Below the pieces are notes generated by a model. It was given only the letters and a program-made list of their open reading frames with translations, did no database searches and was not told the origin of the DNA. Made by a program: the position numbers and the translations under genes. Positions 11,783 through 22,503 of a DNA stretch of 64,000 nt are shown here, in pieces. The number at the start of each line of letters is the position of its first letter. Within the stretch, counting starts at the first letter, position 1. Source of the DNA: Rhabditophanes sp. KR3021 (Eukaryota > Nematoda > Chromadorea > Rhabditida > Alloionematidae); assembly GCA_963281155.1 (NCBI GenBank), contig CAUJLY010000004.1:6448001-6512000 (forward strand), in the 5' to 3' direction.

Positions 11783-13740
11783 ATGTCTGAGTTCTTAACG
11801 AAGGAAAGTCCAAGGTATGGAATCTCTAGATCAATCTGCTGCAAGGAACCAACATTGACCGAATTATTCTTGAGTAAAAAGGTAAGTGTTATTCATGCCT
11901 CAAATAGTTATCATCTAACGTGCATTACCAGTGTTAATTGGTATCTATTTTTGCATTTAAATGTAACTATCTAGTTTATCATCATTAATAACATTTTTGT
12001 CTTTAGTTGGAAGAACAACTCCGTGAATATGACTTATTTGAATCACAGGAAGGCATTAACAAGCGAATTGAAGTCCTCAGAGTAATCAATTCAATGTTTA
12101 AGAAATGGGTTCGTAAGGCATCAGAGGGCAAAGTAGCAACAGAGTTTTTAGACGAAGTAGGTGGAAAATTATTTACCTTTGGTTCTTACAGACTTGGTGT
12201 CAACAGTCCTGGTGCAGATATTGATTCGCTGTGTGTAGCTCCAAGGCATATCACTAGAGCAGATTTTTTTACCTCATTTTACAAGGAGTTAGAAGAGGAT
12301 CCGGATGCTACCGAACTACACGCCGTACAAGACGCCTTTGTCCCCCTTATCAAGTTAAAGTATAGGGACGTTGAGCTAGATTTACTATTCGCTCGCCTTG
12401 CTGAAAGATCTGTCCCTGATTCACAAACACTTGACAGCAATGACTTACTCAAAAATCTAGAAGAGAAATGCGTAAGATCTTTGAATGGTTGTCGTGTGGC
12501 TGATGAGATCTTAAAATCAGTACCCAACCCAGATACGTATAGAGGAGCTCTCCGTGCCATCAAACACTGGGCCAAAGTCAGAGGCATCTACTCAAACGTC
12601 CTTGGATTCTTTGGGGGAATCACATGGGCCATCTTGACTGCACGTTGTTGTCAACTATACCCAAACGCCACAGTCTCTAGATTAATCACCAAATTCTTTT
12701 ACATTCTCCACAACTGGGAATGGCCTCATCCAATCTTCTTAAAGGATGCTGAACAATCCGACAAAACTAATCAGCTAACATCCTTGGTTTGGGACCCAAG
12801 GCAACGAAATTCAGACAGATACCACTTAATGCCCATCATCACACCTGCATTTCCTGAACAAAATTCGACTTTTAATGTGTCAACCTCGACCAAGAAAATT
12901 ATTATGAATGAAATCAGTGAAGGCTTCAACGTTTGCAGAGAATTAATTATGGGTGAATGTGGATGGTCTAAATTATTTGAAGAAATAAACTTCTTCAGCA
13001 GATACAAGCATTTCTTAATGACATTTATTTGCTCACCCAATGAAGAAGTCTTTCTGAACTTCAAAGGCCTTGTTGAATCCAAATTAAGGCATCTTACTAC
13101 ATCTTTTGAGAGAAATGAAGTGATTGAGTTAGTACATGTGTGTGCAAAAACCTTCAAACCCACACTTCCACCAACATATGATCTAGGCAAAACCTTTGAA
13201 ACTCCCTACATGTCCTGCTGGTTTATTGGATTGGTTTTTAAGAAAAATATGAAGATCGAAGTAGAATTGACGTCAGAAATACAAACTTTCCATGACTTGA
13301 TCGTCAACACAAACTACAAAATTCACCCTAATGATGAAAGTTCGAAAATTGATTTGAAGTATCTTAGAAGAAATAAAGTAAAAGAATGGATTTCTCCAGA
13401 GGATTTCAAAAAAGGGAGGAAAATCCTGAATGCCAAAGAACAAGAAAAACTAGATGCATTTTTAGAAAAAGTTGGGAAAGCTGTAGATCCTTGTGATATA
13501 AATGGCTATGAACTATTTAGAAAGAACCCAGATCTAAATGAAGAATGGCTGAAATTCGTAGCTGATGAGACGGACAAAGCAGCCCAATTAAATTCCAACG
13601 GTAAAACTAGAAAAAGATCTCCCAAAATTTCTGAAATGGGTGATTCTTTCTTCAAAAGGCAAAGGCTTTCTTCTCTTAGTTCAATTACTACAGATTCCAC
13701 TGTCAAGCCTTCTAATGAAACTGTGGTCAGCAACGTTTAA
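11783..13740 (+). CDS. pap-1: Canonical poly(A) polymerase
   Basis: Two exons, 11783..11881 and 12007..13740, phase 0, 610 residues. The start ATG at 11783 gives MSEFLTKESPRYGISRSIC, matching the PAP N-terminus. The nucleotidyltransferase core shows FTFGSYRLGV (about 90-99), GADIDSLCVAPRH with the two metal-binding Asp (about 102-106) and VELDLLFARLA with the third Asp (about 158). Then come SLNGCRVADEILK and KHWAKVRGIYSNVLGFFGG, and the central and RNA-binding-like domains (WDPRQRNSDRYHLMPIITPA, MSCWFIGLVFKK). The C-terminus has a basic bipartite nuclear signal (KTRKRSP and FKKRQ-like KRQR). The enzyme adds poly(A) tails to pre-mRNA 3' ends with CPSF in the nucleus. Nematodes have several paralogs, so the gene number is a guess. 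Confidence 0.95.
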
Positions 13741-14390
13741 ACGGTCACCTTTTAATACTTTATAATATCATAATTTCACTCCCTTTCTGGATTTTGGTTC
13801 CTTAGCAACATTTTAAACACGGTGATGTGGCATTTCAATTTTTGGTACATAATTAATTAATTTGTCGTATTGTAAACTATTTAATTTTTTGATATGAATC
13901 TTTTTATCATTCTTTTATATAAACTTTTTTTAATAACAGTTTGTTTTATCTTCACTCAAAAAAGAATTTCAATGTGTATACAAGCAATGATAGGAATTGC
14001 ATCGAACTATTTATGACCATTACACAAAACATGTTCCTGCATAAATATTTTATATTTCTATAAATAAACATATCTTCCTTATGTGTTTTATTTTACTTTG
14101 TAATTAAAAAGAAGAAAATATTGCCATTTTTAATTTCTTATTTATTTATTTGTAGAAACGATGCTAGATCATTCTAATTATATAACATTAAGGAGGAGCT
14201 CTATGTTTAGATGCTTTAGCACGAAATTGGAGAGATTACAAAAATGGGCGACATAGTCATTCAATTTAACATGGTCTTAACAAGAAATTGGAGAGATTAC
14301 AAAAAAGCGCGACATAGTCATTCAATTTACTTGTTCATTTTACTACCTACTTGATCTTAAAAGGTTGCTAATTCAAGTTAATCATTAAAA
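13741..14390. other. Intergenic between PAP and MCM4
   Basis: AT-rich 3' region of the PAP gene followed by the MCM4 upstream region. It contains a duplicated segment (listed separately) and no open frame of note. Confidence 0.5.
14223..14331 (+). repeat. Two-copy direct repeat just upstream of MCM4
   Basis: A segment of about 48 bp beginning GAAATTGGAGAGATTACAAA and ending CATAGTCATTCAATTTA occurs at 14223-14270 and again at 14284-14331, a period of 61 bp, with only a few differences around a GGGCGACA / GCGCGACA core. It lies 60-170 bp before the MCM4 start codon, so a promoter element is possible but not shown. Confidence 0.75.
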
Positions 14391-17061
14391 ATGAGTCAAG
14401 AAAATAACGATAATCTACATAGTATCGGTAAGTATAACTTTAATAAGCCTAATAAATATCCTTCTAGATGATGACATGAATTTCGATGTCCTTACAGATC
14501 CTCCATCTATGATGGCAACAAATGCCCCCACGAGTTTTGGAAACGATGAGAATTCATCCGTGAACACATCTTTTGTTGAAGAACCCAAAAATAATGGCAC
14601 CCATAATTCGAGGAGAGTTGATATCGGCGCTGGTAAACATCGTATCCACATTGCAAGAGATGAGGAACCACTTACTGAAACTCATGGACTGACTGATTAT
14701 ACAAGCAATGAACAAAAGTATATTTGGGGGACCTGCATTGAAATCAATGTCTTGTCCAGTGTCTTCAAGACATTCATAGAAACATTCCGTTCCGACACTT
14801 TGGATGAGGATGAAGTTCTAGGAACGGATACACAAGGCCCATCTATGCAAATTGACAGAGACTTACCTTACTATATGGCTCGCCTAGAAGAAATCAACCA
14901 CTCAGAGGAGCAATATCTAAGCGTCAATTTAGCTCATCTTGGTATTTCTTCTGAAAACTTGTACAGAATGGTGGTCTCCTACCCAACTGAAGCAATCCCT
15001 TATCTCGATATCGTCGTCAACGATCTATTCGAGAAAAAATACGAAAGAAGACTTGCTTTTCCAATCGAAGTCCGCCTTTACAACGCCGAAAAGACCAAGA
15101 ACATGAGAGATCTCGAACCTGGTGATGTTGACAAGCTTCTTACTATCCATGGAATGGTGGTCAGAACCTCTGCTCTGATTCCTGAAATGAGAACTGGGAA
15201 TTTCAAATGTAACACCTGCAACGAATGTATAGATGTTGATGTTGAAAACGGACGAATCGAAGAACCCACGACATGTTCTCATTGTGGTCAGTCATTTGGA
15301 TTACAAGTAAGTTTATAAAATTAAAATAAAACTTTTGCAAAGGTAGAATTTTGTTGAAAAGTTTAACATCGCCATTTGCTCTAAAAACTGATCTAGCATA
15401 AGATCTGCGACTTCATTTTGGAAGCATCTGTCGGAATCTAAGTTGGTAACGTGGCATCTTAGAGGGTTTGTCGGGATACTTCCGATATTTTTTACCTATA
15501 CCAAACCTTCGATGCTTTTTTTGTGAAATAGCTTTTTTATTAAAACCTTCTTTCTATCTAGTAACATTCTAGTTTGACTCTTTTAATTTGTAAAGTGTTA
15601 AAGGAATGCAGATATAGGATCTCTAAGTTCACAAATTAATAACTCGTTTCATTACAGGTCGTTCACAACAGGTCTCAATTCGCAGACAAACAACTTATCA
15701 AGTTGCAGGAGATTCCTGACGAAATGCCGGCTGGTCAAACGCCCTATACAGTCACTTTGTTTGTTCATGGCAATTTGATTGAAAAAGTGCAGCCTGGTGA
15801 TCGTGTTCAAGTCACAGGGATTTACAGAGTTCACCCTATGAAAGTCAATCCTGTATTGAGAGCTATCAATGCTAGTTTCAAAACTAATATTGATGTTCTT
15901 CACTTTAGAAAAGTATCTGCCGGACGTCTTCACCAAGAAGATGATGGAACCCATTTGTCTGAGGAAAGAATCGCTGAAATAAAAGCTCTCGCAGCAGATC
16001 CTGACGTAGTTAACAAGTTAGTTGAAGCGATCGCTCCATCGATTTTTGGAAATGAAGATATCAAATTAGGAGTCCTTTGTCTTCTCTTCGGCGGAACCAG
16101 AAAAATGAAGGAAAGTGGTGAAAGAGCAAAGTATCGTTCGGAAATTAACATGCTTTTGTGCGGAGATCCAGGGGTCGCTAAATCTCAAATGCTCCAGTAT
16201 GTTTTTAATTTGATTCCACGTGGGCAATACACTTCTGGCAAGGGCTCATCTGCTGTTGGTTTGACTGCCTCGATCACTCATGACCCAGACACCAAATCAG
16301 TTGTCCTCCAAACAGGTGCCTTAGTGCTAGCTGACAATGGAGTGTGTTGCATCGATGAATTTGACAAAATGTCGGATGCAACAAGGTCAATTTTGCATGA
16401 AGTAATGGAACAACAAACGCTGTCGATTGCTAAAGCTGGCATTATTTGTCAACTTAATGCTCGAACAAGTATTTTAGCAGCTGCAAACCCGATTGATTCA
16501 AAGTGGAATGTCAACAAGACAATTATCGAGAACATCCAATTGCCTGCAACTTTGCTGTCTAGATTTGATTTAATCTTTCTGATGGTAGATCCTCAGGATG
16601 AAGGCTTTGACAAAAAATTAGGCCAGCATTTGGCTGATCTTTATGGCGGAACGAGCGAAGCTAATATCGAAAAGGAAAAAACTATGATTAGTTCGTCTTT
16701 ATTGAGAGATTATATTGCTTATGCTAAGGAAAATGTGTTTCCAATCTTGTCAGATGATGCTTGTGAACTTCTAACTTCTAAGTATATGGATATGAGAAAG
16801 GCTGGCGCTTCTGTGGGTCAAATTACTGCCTACCCTCGTCAATTGGAGTCGCTAATTCGTTTAGCTGAAGCTCACACTAAGATGCGTCTAGCGTCTACAG
16901 TCACAGTCGAGGATGTCAATTCTGGATACCTCCTCTATAAAGAAGCTCTCAAGCAATCAGCCGTCGATCCAACCACTGGAAAAATTGATGTTGGCATTTT
17001 GGCAACTGGCAAATCAGCAAACCAACGTCTCCAAGATGAAGAAATTGTCATGGCAAATTAA
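14391..17061 (+). CDS. mcm-4: MCM4 replicative helicase subunit, lacking the C-terminal winged helix
   Basis: Three exons: 14391..14427, 14468..15306 and 15658..17061, phases consistent, 759 residues. The N-terminal tail is short and acidic (about 75 residues). The zinc-binding motif is CNTCNEC plus CSHCGQ (about 265-290). The AAA+ core has Walker [13 protein letters not shown] (about 455), Walker [10 protein letters not shown] (about 520), sensor and arginine finger [17 protein letters not shown] (about 590). MCM4-specific blocks are [19 protein letters not shown] and [11 protein letters not shown]. The subunit works in the Mcm2-7 ring that unwinds DNA at replication forks. The frame stops at [17 protein letters not shown], where other MCM4 proteins continue for about 70-100 residues with a winged-helix domain. 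A polyadenylation-like AAATAAAAG follows at about 17128, so the short end appears genuine. Confidence 0.95.
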
Positions 17062-17520
17062 TTGCTCTCTTACTCCCACACATTCATCCGACACCTTCTT
17101 TTTAATCTCCATTTTTTATCATTTGTAAAATAAAAGTCATTTGTCATATTGTTATATTAATTGAACATCTTCCTCTACATAATAGCTATTATTTGTTACA
17201 TGATGTATCTAGTGTGGGGTGGCTCTATGCCTAACACAAAAAAACTTTGCCGGACATATAGTATTACAGGAACTAACGATGCAAATGCTTTTAATTGTAT
17301 AAATTATTATGCACTACTTGAAATATTGGACACTGAATTTAAAATCAAATAATCAAGATGAAGTCTGTATTATATTTAACAGATGGTCGAGTTTGATCAA
17401 CTTCATTTCACAAGAATATCAAAATCTTTTTTATTAATTGAGTTAATTTAAAATCCCAAAACAGAAGATGTTTCTTGACTTGGTTTTTAATAAAGATGCG
17501 CGATTAAAAATAACATAATA
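17062..17520. other. Intergenic
   Basis: 3' region of MCM4 with a possible polyadenylation signal near 17128. Short open frames here have no coding character. Confidence 0.4.
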
Positions 17521-18114
17521 TTCGATGTTAAAATTGCCAGACATTTTTGTACACAAAAAACTAAAAAATATACCAGATAAAATTCTAGCACATTTTCTTT
17601 TTCTTGTAAACAATTTGGACTGTTTCTTTTTTGACCATAAACATTGTATTTTCATTTTGATTATTATCAACACCAACAACACACGTAAATTAATATGGCG
17701 AGAGGTAAAATATTATCTCACCATGAGCGAGAGAGAATCGCCTTTTTAAATAACCAAAATAGGTCTATCTCTAATACTATGAAAATCAAAGTCTTGCCAA
17801 TTCCAACATACATCCCAGGCTTAAATTTGAAGGAGAATGTTTTTGCCATGGTAACTAGAAGTGTGCATGAAGGAAGAAGGCAATACGACACCTACAAAGA
17901 CTTAATGACTAGTATTTGGAGTGCTTGAAAAAAATTAAATCTGAATATATGTCCAACTTGGTATCTTCTATAGATGGCCAATTAAGTTAAATCATATGAC
18001 AGGCGGTAGTTTAACCCATCATTAGGTTTAAAATTAGCTTTAAGAAAAAATGTGTTATAACTTTGTCTGGTATATTTTTTGTGTATATAAATGTCTTGGA
18101 AGTTTAACATTGTG
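17521..18114 (+). mobile_element. Deleted Tc1/mariner-type DNA transposon with about 75-bp terminal inverted repeats
   Basis: The left end (17521-about 17600) reads ATGTTAAAATTGCCAGACAT, then ACACAAAAAACTAAAAAATA and TACCAGATAAAATTCTAGCA. The right end (about 18040-18114), reverse-complemented, reads ATGTTAAACTTCCAAGACAT, then ACACAAAAAATATACCAGAC and AAAGTTATAACACATTTT. The two ends pair over some 75 bp with a few differences and one 6-bp gap. TA dinucleotides sit symmetrically outside both ends (17519-17520 and 18115-18116), as expected for Tc1/mariner target duplication. The element is only 594 bp and contains a transposase remnant with its catalytic middle removed, so it is non-autonomous. 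Confidence 0.8.
17695..17928 (+). pseudogene. Internally deleted Tc1-like transposase
   Basis: A 77-codon frame lies inside the inverted-repeat element. Its start MARGKILSHHERERIAFLNN resembles the Tc1-family N-terminal helix-turn-helix, and its end, YIPGLNLKENVFAMVTR and GRRQYDTYKDLMTSIW, resembles the end of the DDE domain (usual form SPDLNPIENVW). Roughly 250 residues with the catalytic acidic triad are missing between them. Active Tc1-like transposases have about 340 residues; this one cannot catalyse transposition. Confidence 0.8.
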
Positions 18115-18771
18115 TATCATTCTATTTTTGATTGTGCTTCTTTTAAGCCTAAAATAATATTTGTAGGTGCACAGATAAAAAAGTTATTAGCACAAATCAA
18201 AATGTGTTATAACTTCGTCTTTGACTTTACTATGCATCTCATCATTTCTTTACCATCAACAATCCCAACACGATTTTCTGCACTATTTAAGTAAATTCAA
18301 ACGTATCCTCGCAACCATTACTATCAGCTCAATTAGCATCATCTTTTTCCACAAAATGACCTTTTAGATATAGACAGGTTTATTTTTATGACTCATAACA
18401 CTAAGTAGCATCAAAATTTTGTTTTTTATTTGCGATTGTTTTACTACAATTTATTGAATTTGCAATTTCTATTACTTAATGTTTAAATATTTTTTGCCGT
18501 TGCATTTTCTCTACACCTTGGGTACTGTTAAAAGCAACAAGAAGCAATTATCTTTAAAAATATTTATTTAAATAATTTTTTGACATATAATCTCTTCATT
18601 TCCACCCAACAACCTATTATTGTGATAATTTATTGTCGGCTAAAATTATTATTAAACCGATTTTTCCATTTACTTGACCCAAAGCCATTACGTTCCAATT
18701 TTCTTTTTAGGATTTTTATTTGAAAGAATCTTTGGACTAAAGGGAAGGGAAAAAGTTTAGTTTCAAGAAGG
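18115..18771. other. Intergenic, with a second copy of the transposon end sequence
   Basis: At about 18198-18225 the sequence AAATGTGTTATAACTTCGTC repeats the inner part of the right inverted repeat (AAATGTGTTATAACTTTGTC at 18048-18067) in the same orientation, suggesting a further fragment of the element. The rest is AT-rich. A TTTTTAG at 18706-18711 upstream of the next gene could be a splice or trans-splice acceptor for its 5' UTR. Confidence 0.5.
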
Positions 18772-20478
18772 ATGAAAGTTATGGATAGCACAAATGGGAA
18801 GTCTCAGCCGCACGGGTTAACTAACTTGGGTAATACGTGCTTTTACAACTCAGTAATGCAATGTATTTTGAACACTCATGCCCTGAAACCGTATGTGTTT
18901 GAGGTGTCAAAGATAGACACTCTGGAGATTCCTGATATTGAGGTTTTTATTGATGACAAGCCCGTTCAGTTGAAAAAGCAGGTTATTGACTTGGACAACA
19001 CTAAGTATAGCATTATTGAATGCTTGAAGAAGTTTTATGTGTCGGCAACTGTCCAGCGTGTCGACCCGAAGGATCTTTTCACTGAAATTTGCAAGAAAGC
19101 ACCTCGTTTTAGGGGTTGGAATCAACAGGATTCTCACGAGTTGCTGCGTTACTTAATGGATGGCCTTAGGACTGAAGAAATAGACAGATTTAGGAAGGCT
19201 GTCAATTCAACTCTTGGCATCAGTGGGCCTATCAAGGATCTTGATCCAGAATTACTGAGAAAGCAACGTGCTATGCTTGAAGTTGGAAGGAGACCGACCA
19301 TTGATAGTGTTTTTGGCGGGAATTTAGTTCAAACGATTCAGTGCCAGAAGTGTCACTTCGTTTCTTGTCGCCTCGAACCTTTTATGGATTTATCTTTATG
19401 TTTGGCGTCTGTTTCATCATCCTCCCATACTGATTATAGAACAATGGGCAAAAAGAAGGGCAACAAAGGACGTTATCAAGATGACGAAAGAAAGGAAAAA
19501 AAAGCCAAATGGCATAGAGACCAGGAGGAAGAAGAGGAAATAGTCCCCGATGATACAGAATCGTCCTCAACCACCAGTGAAAGTAGCACAAAGGACGACA
19601 ATGAAGACAACTCCAAGGGGGATGACATGTCCGAAGCCGTTGACACCACTGCGACTGAAGAGGAACAACATTGGGAAAACAACGATTTCCTCAAATACAC
19701 CGAAGTGTTGGCTGACGTGGATGAAACTCGTCTCTTTGGAAGAACCGTCTACAACTGTCTCTCCCAATTCACAGCCAAAGAAGTGTTGACAGGCACCAAT
19801 GCATATGAATGTGAAAAGTGCTGTCTGAAGCAAAACAAAAAGGTTGCCAAAAAAGACCCAAAGGCTCCCAAGAAAAAGGTTGACGCTGTTAAAAGATACC
19901 TAATCTTTTCACCGCCGTGCATTCTTACCCTGCACATCAAAAGATTCGAGCAATACCAAGCAATGTATTCAACTAGTACAAGAAAAATTAGTGGCTTTGT
20001 TGACTTTGATTTTGATATGGATTTGGCACCTTTCTGTGCCAAGGAAGCTAAGGTAAGTGCACTATTTTGTAAACCAATGTCTGTTGTTTATTCACATTTG
20101 GTGATTGTTCTTAAATATATTATTTTTCAGCGGATTACACCCGGAGAAACTAGCGTCCTTTATCGTCTCTACGGAATAGTCGTTCATTCAGGAGGACTGG
20201 GGGGTGGCCATTACATTGCCTATGTCAAAACCAGAAACAAGGTGCCTCACTTGGAGCAGTTCTATAAAAGTTCCAAATGTTACGAGGACTTCATACAACG
20301 CGCCACGGACAAAGAAACATCTCTCGATGGTATCAAAAAATCCTACGAGCAATGTGCAGACGAAATCGAAGACGGTTTCCGATGGTATTACTGCTCAGAC
20401 TCCTCAGTCCGGCCCGTAGATCCAACAGAAGTAGCAAGGTGTGAAGCATACATTCTATTTTATGAAAGACTCCTTTAA
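18772..20478 (+). CDS. USP16/USP45-type ubiquitin hydrolase without the ZnF-UBP domain
   Basis: Exons 18772..20052 and 20131..20478 give 542 residues. The 78-nt intron is a multiple of three and has no in-frame stop, so an unspliced message would also be open; GTAAGT and TTTTTCAG ends and the family alignment favour splicing. Cys box GLTNLGNTCFYNSVMQC (Cys about 23), RFRGWNQQDSHELLRYLMDG, a zinc ribbon (QCQKC and ECEKCC) and a His box VVHSGGLGGGHYIAYVK (His about 454) followed by WYYCSDSSVRPVD. A long acidic and Lys-rich insert (about 215-310) splits the catalytic domain, as in USP16 and USP45. These enzymes remove ubiquitin from histone H2A or ERCC1 and usually carry an N-terminal ZnF-UBP domain; none is visible here, unless it lies in an undetected upstream exon. 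Confidence 0.9.
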   Translation: MKVMDSTNGKSQPHGLTNLGNTCFYNSVMQCILNTHALKPYVFEVSKIDTLEIPDIEVFIDDKPVQLKKQVIDLDNTKYSIIECLKKFYVSATVQRVDPKDLFTEICKKAPRFRGWNQQDSHELLRYLMDGLRTEEIDRFRKAVNSTLGISGPIKDLDPELLRKQRAMLEVGRRPTIDSVFGGNLVQTIQCQKCHFVSCRLEPFMDLSLCLASVSSSSHTDYRTMGKKKGNKGRYQDDERKEKKAKWHRDQEEEEEIVPDDTESSSTTSESSTKDDNEDNSKGDDMSEAVDTTATEEEQHWENNDFLKYTEVLADVDETRLFGRTVYNCLSQFTAKEVLTGTNAYECEKCCLKQNKKVAKKDPKAPKKKVDAVKRYLIFSPPCILTLHIKRFEQYQAMYSTSTRKISGFVDFDFDMDLAPFCAKEAKVSALFCKPMSVVYSHLVIVLKYIIFQRITPGETSVLYRLYGIVVHSGGLGGGHYIAYVKTRNKVPHLEQFYKSSKCYEDFIQRATDKETSLDGIKKSYEQCADEIEDGFRWYYCSDSSVRPVDPTEVARCEAYILFYERLL

Positions 20479-22503
20479 ATTTATATTATCTCTTTATTGG
20501 GACATATAGAGGCAAGAAACGATTTGTTATTACCATTATTTTATTGTAGACTTGCTTTTTGTTACAGTTAATTATATTCTTTCACAAAAGCTTTATGCTC
20601 AACAATTTTTTAAATTATAATCATACAATTATCAACCATAGCCCTGTGCACTTTAAAATTAAAAAGATTTTTTTTACTTGTGTTTTATCTATAAAATTAT
20701 TCGTTTTAAAAGCCAACTAATTTGTATAATCAAAGTCTTGATATATCTTTTATTTATTGTATTTGTGTCTTTTCATGCATTGGCAAGACCAGTGTTTCGA
20801 TATTAAAATATATTTTTGCTTGTTTATTGAATCATGCCATATTACCAATATCAATGCTTATGTGTTAAAGGACCAGTGGTCATGGTGATATTCTTGTGAA
20901 CTAGTTTGGTGCTGAGATTAAAAATTTAATCTTACCTTTTTATTACACGAAACTTTTCATTTTAATTACACCAGACATATATGTATTTGCAATATTAAAA
21001 AATCTTATTACAATATTAATGAAGTGAACATATAATATTAACTTGAGTTGTAATATTCAACTTACTACCTTCAAAGAGATGTGTTTTATTTGAGTGAGTA
21101 ATCATGGAAGAAAAGATAAAGTGTGATAACTGTATATAAATACTATTTATATGAGGACCAAAATTAATTTTTAGTCAAAAGAAGGAAGCAGTGAACTTGT
21201 TTCTACTTTCTGTTTTATTCTATTCTTTTTATAAATTTAAGCATAAATATATGTGAATGACCAGGAGCAAGCTAGTTGTTCTGATTTCGCTTTATCATTT
21301 TTGTATACTTAACTTTCCGCATCATGGCTAGCTTCAGTGCGTTATTGCGTCTTTGTTGTGTGGTGGAAATGGTATATTTAATAGATATTTAGTAGATATT
21401 TAGTGAAAGTAATTGTTAAAACCTGTTGAGATGAATATAAAAATGCACAGGCCATATCGATCAAATTCTTAACAATGACCATTAACAAAATCGTATAAAT
21501 GTATAACATAATACGTTACACACTAAAAAAGCATGAAATCTTCCCCAATTAATTGTAACACGACAATAAACGTAACTATAATTTTACCACGACAAGAAAT
21601 GTAATTCTAATTTGAACATAATATATAGGCATCCACATCACAACAACAAACTTTATCCCGAAACTTTTCTTTTGTTGACATAACACTTTCGCATAGAAAG
21701 TAAAAATACTTGATGTTTATATTATATAAATGATCATTCTCAATATATTGTGTACCGATTAGTCACATTCTATGGTTGACAAGTTGCAAAAGACAAGTCA
21801 TATAATATCTAGAGAACTTTTTGACTCTGTTTGTATAATGGTTTTTTAAAATGATATCAGCTTAACATTAATCATATTTATCACATTATTATAATTAGGT
21901 AGTAGTTTAGTGAAATAGAACATAATGGCGGATATTTTGGTTGATTGTTTCTATTAGAACACCTATACTCCCAAACTCTTTTTTAAACCAAAGCAATCTT
22001 CAGATATTGTTTTACATATCATCTCACATATTGTTTTACATATATCTTTACATACTTTTTAATTACTTTCATTTATATTTTACATACTTTTTAAATTTTC
22101 TACATATGCTCTATATATTTTTTACATATTCATTTATAAATTAATTTGTTACGCCAAAGCAGATAAAATAACCCATAACTTCCTTTCTAATCTTACTTCA
22201 TGTCTCCGGTGAAAGTCTTTATACTTTGTTCTCAACAATTTGGTTCCCTTAAATGTTTGTACAATAAACATCCCACCATCCACCACATCATTAGGGTGGT
22301 GGTATATGCAGTTGGAACGTAATTTATTTTGATTGCATTAACAAAATACCACACTACACTACAACTTAGGATCTTTTTGATAAGGTGTCTTGCTGATAAG
22401 ATCGTTTGATTTAAACATGGAGATTGTTGTTAATTTTAGTGCTGTTTCTTAGGATACCTAATATTTTAAAATACTTAATGCTTTCAATTATTTTAGGCAT
22501 ATC
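20479..22503. other. Long AT-rich intergenic stretch
   Basis: About 2 kb without a gene. Around 21990-22140 the motif TTTTACATAT recurs several times at irregular spacing, giving a chance open frame. Nothing else stands out. Confidence 0.5.

Noticed and set aside
14223..14331. GC-rich core of the MCM4 upstream repeat as an E2F site
   Set aside because: The core GCGCGACA next to an A-run does not match TTTSSCGC on either strand.
21941..22144. ORF of 67 codons in TTTTACATAT-rich DNA
   Set aside because: Low-complexity repeat gives a Phe/Tyr/Leu translation without stops; not coding.
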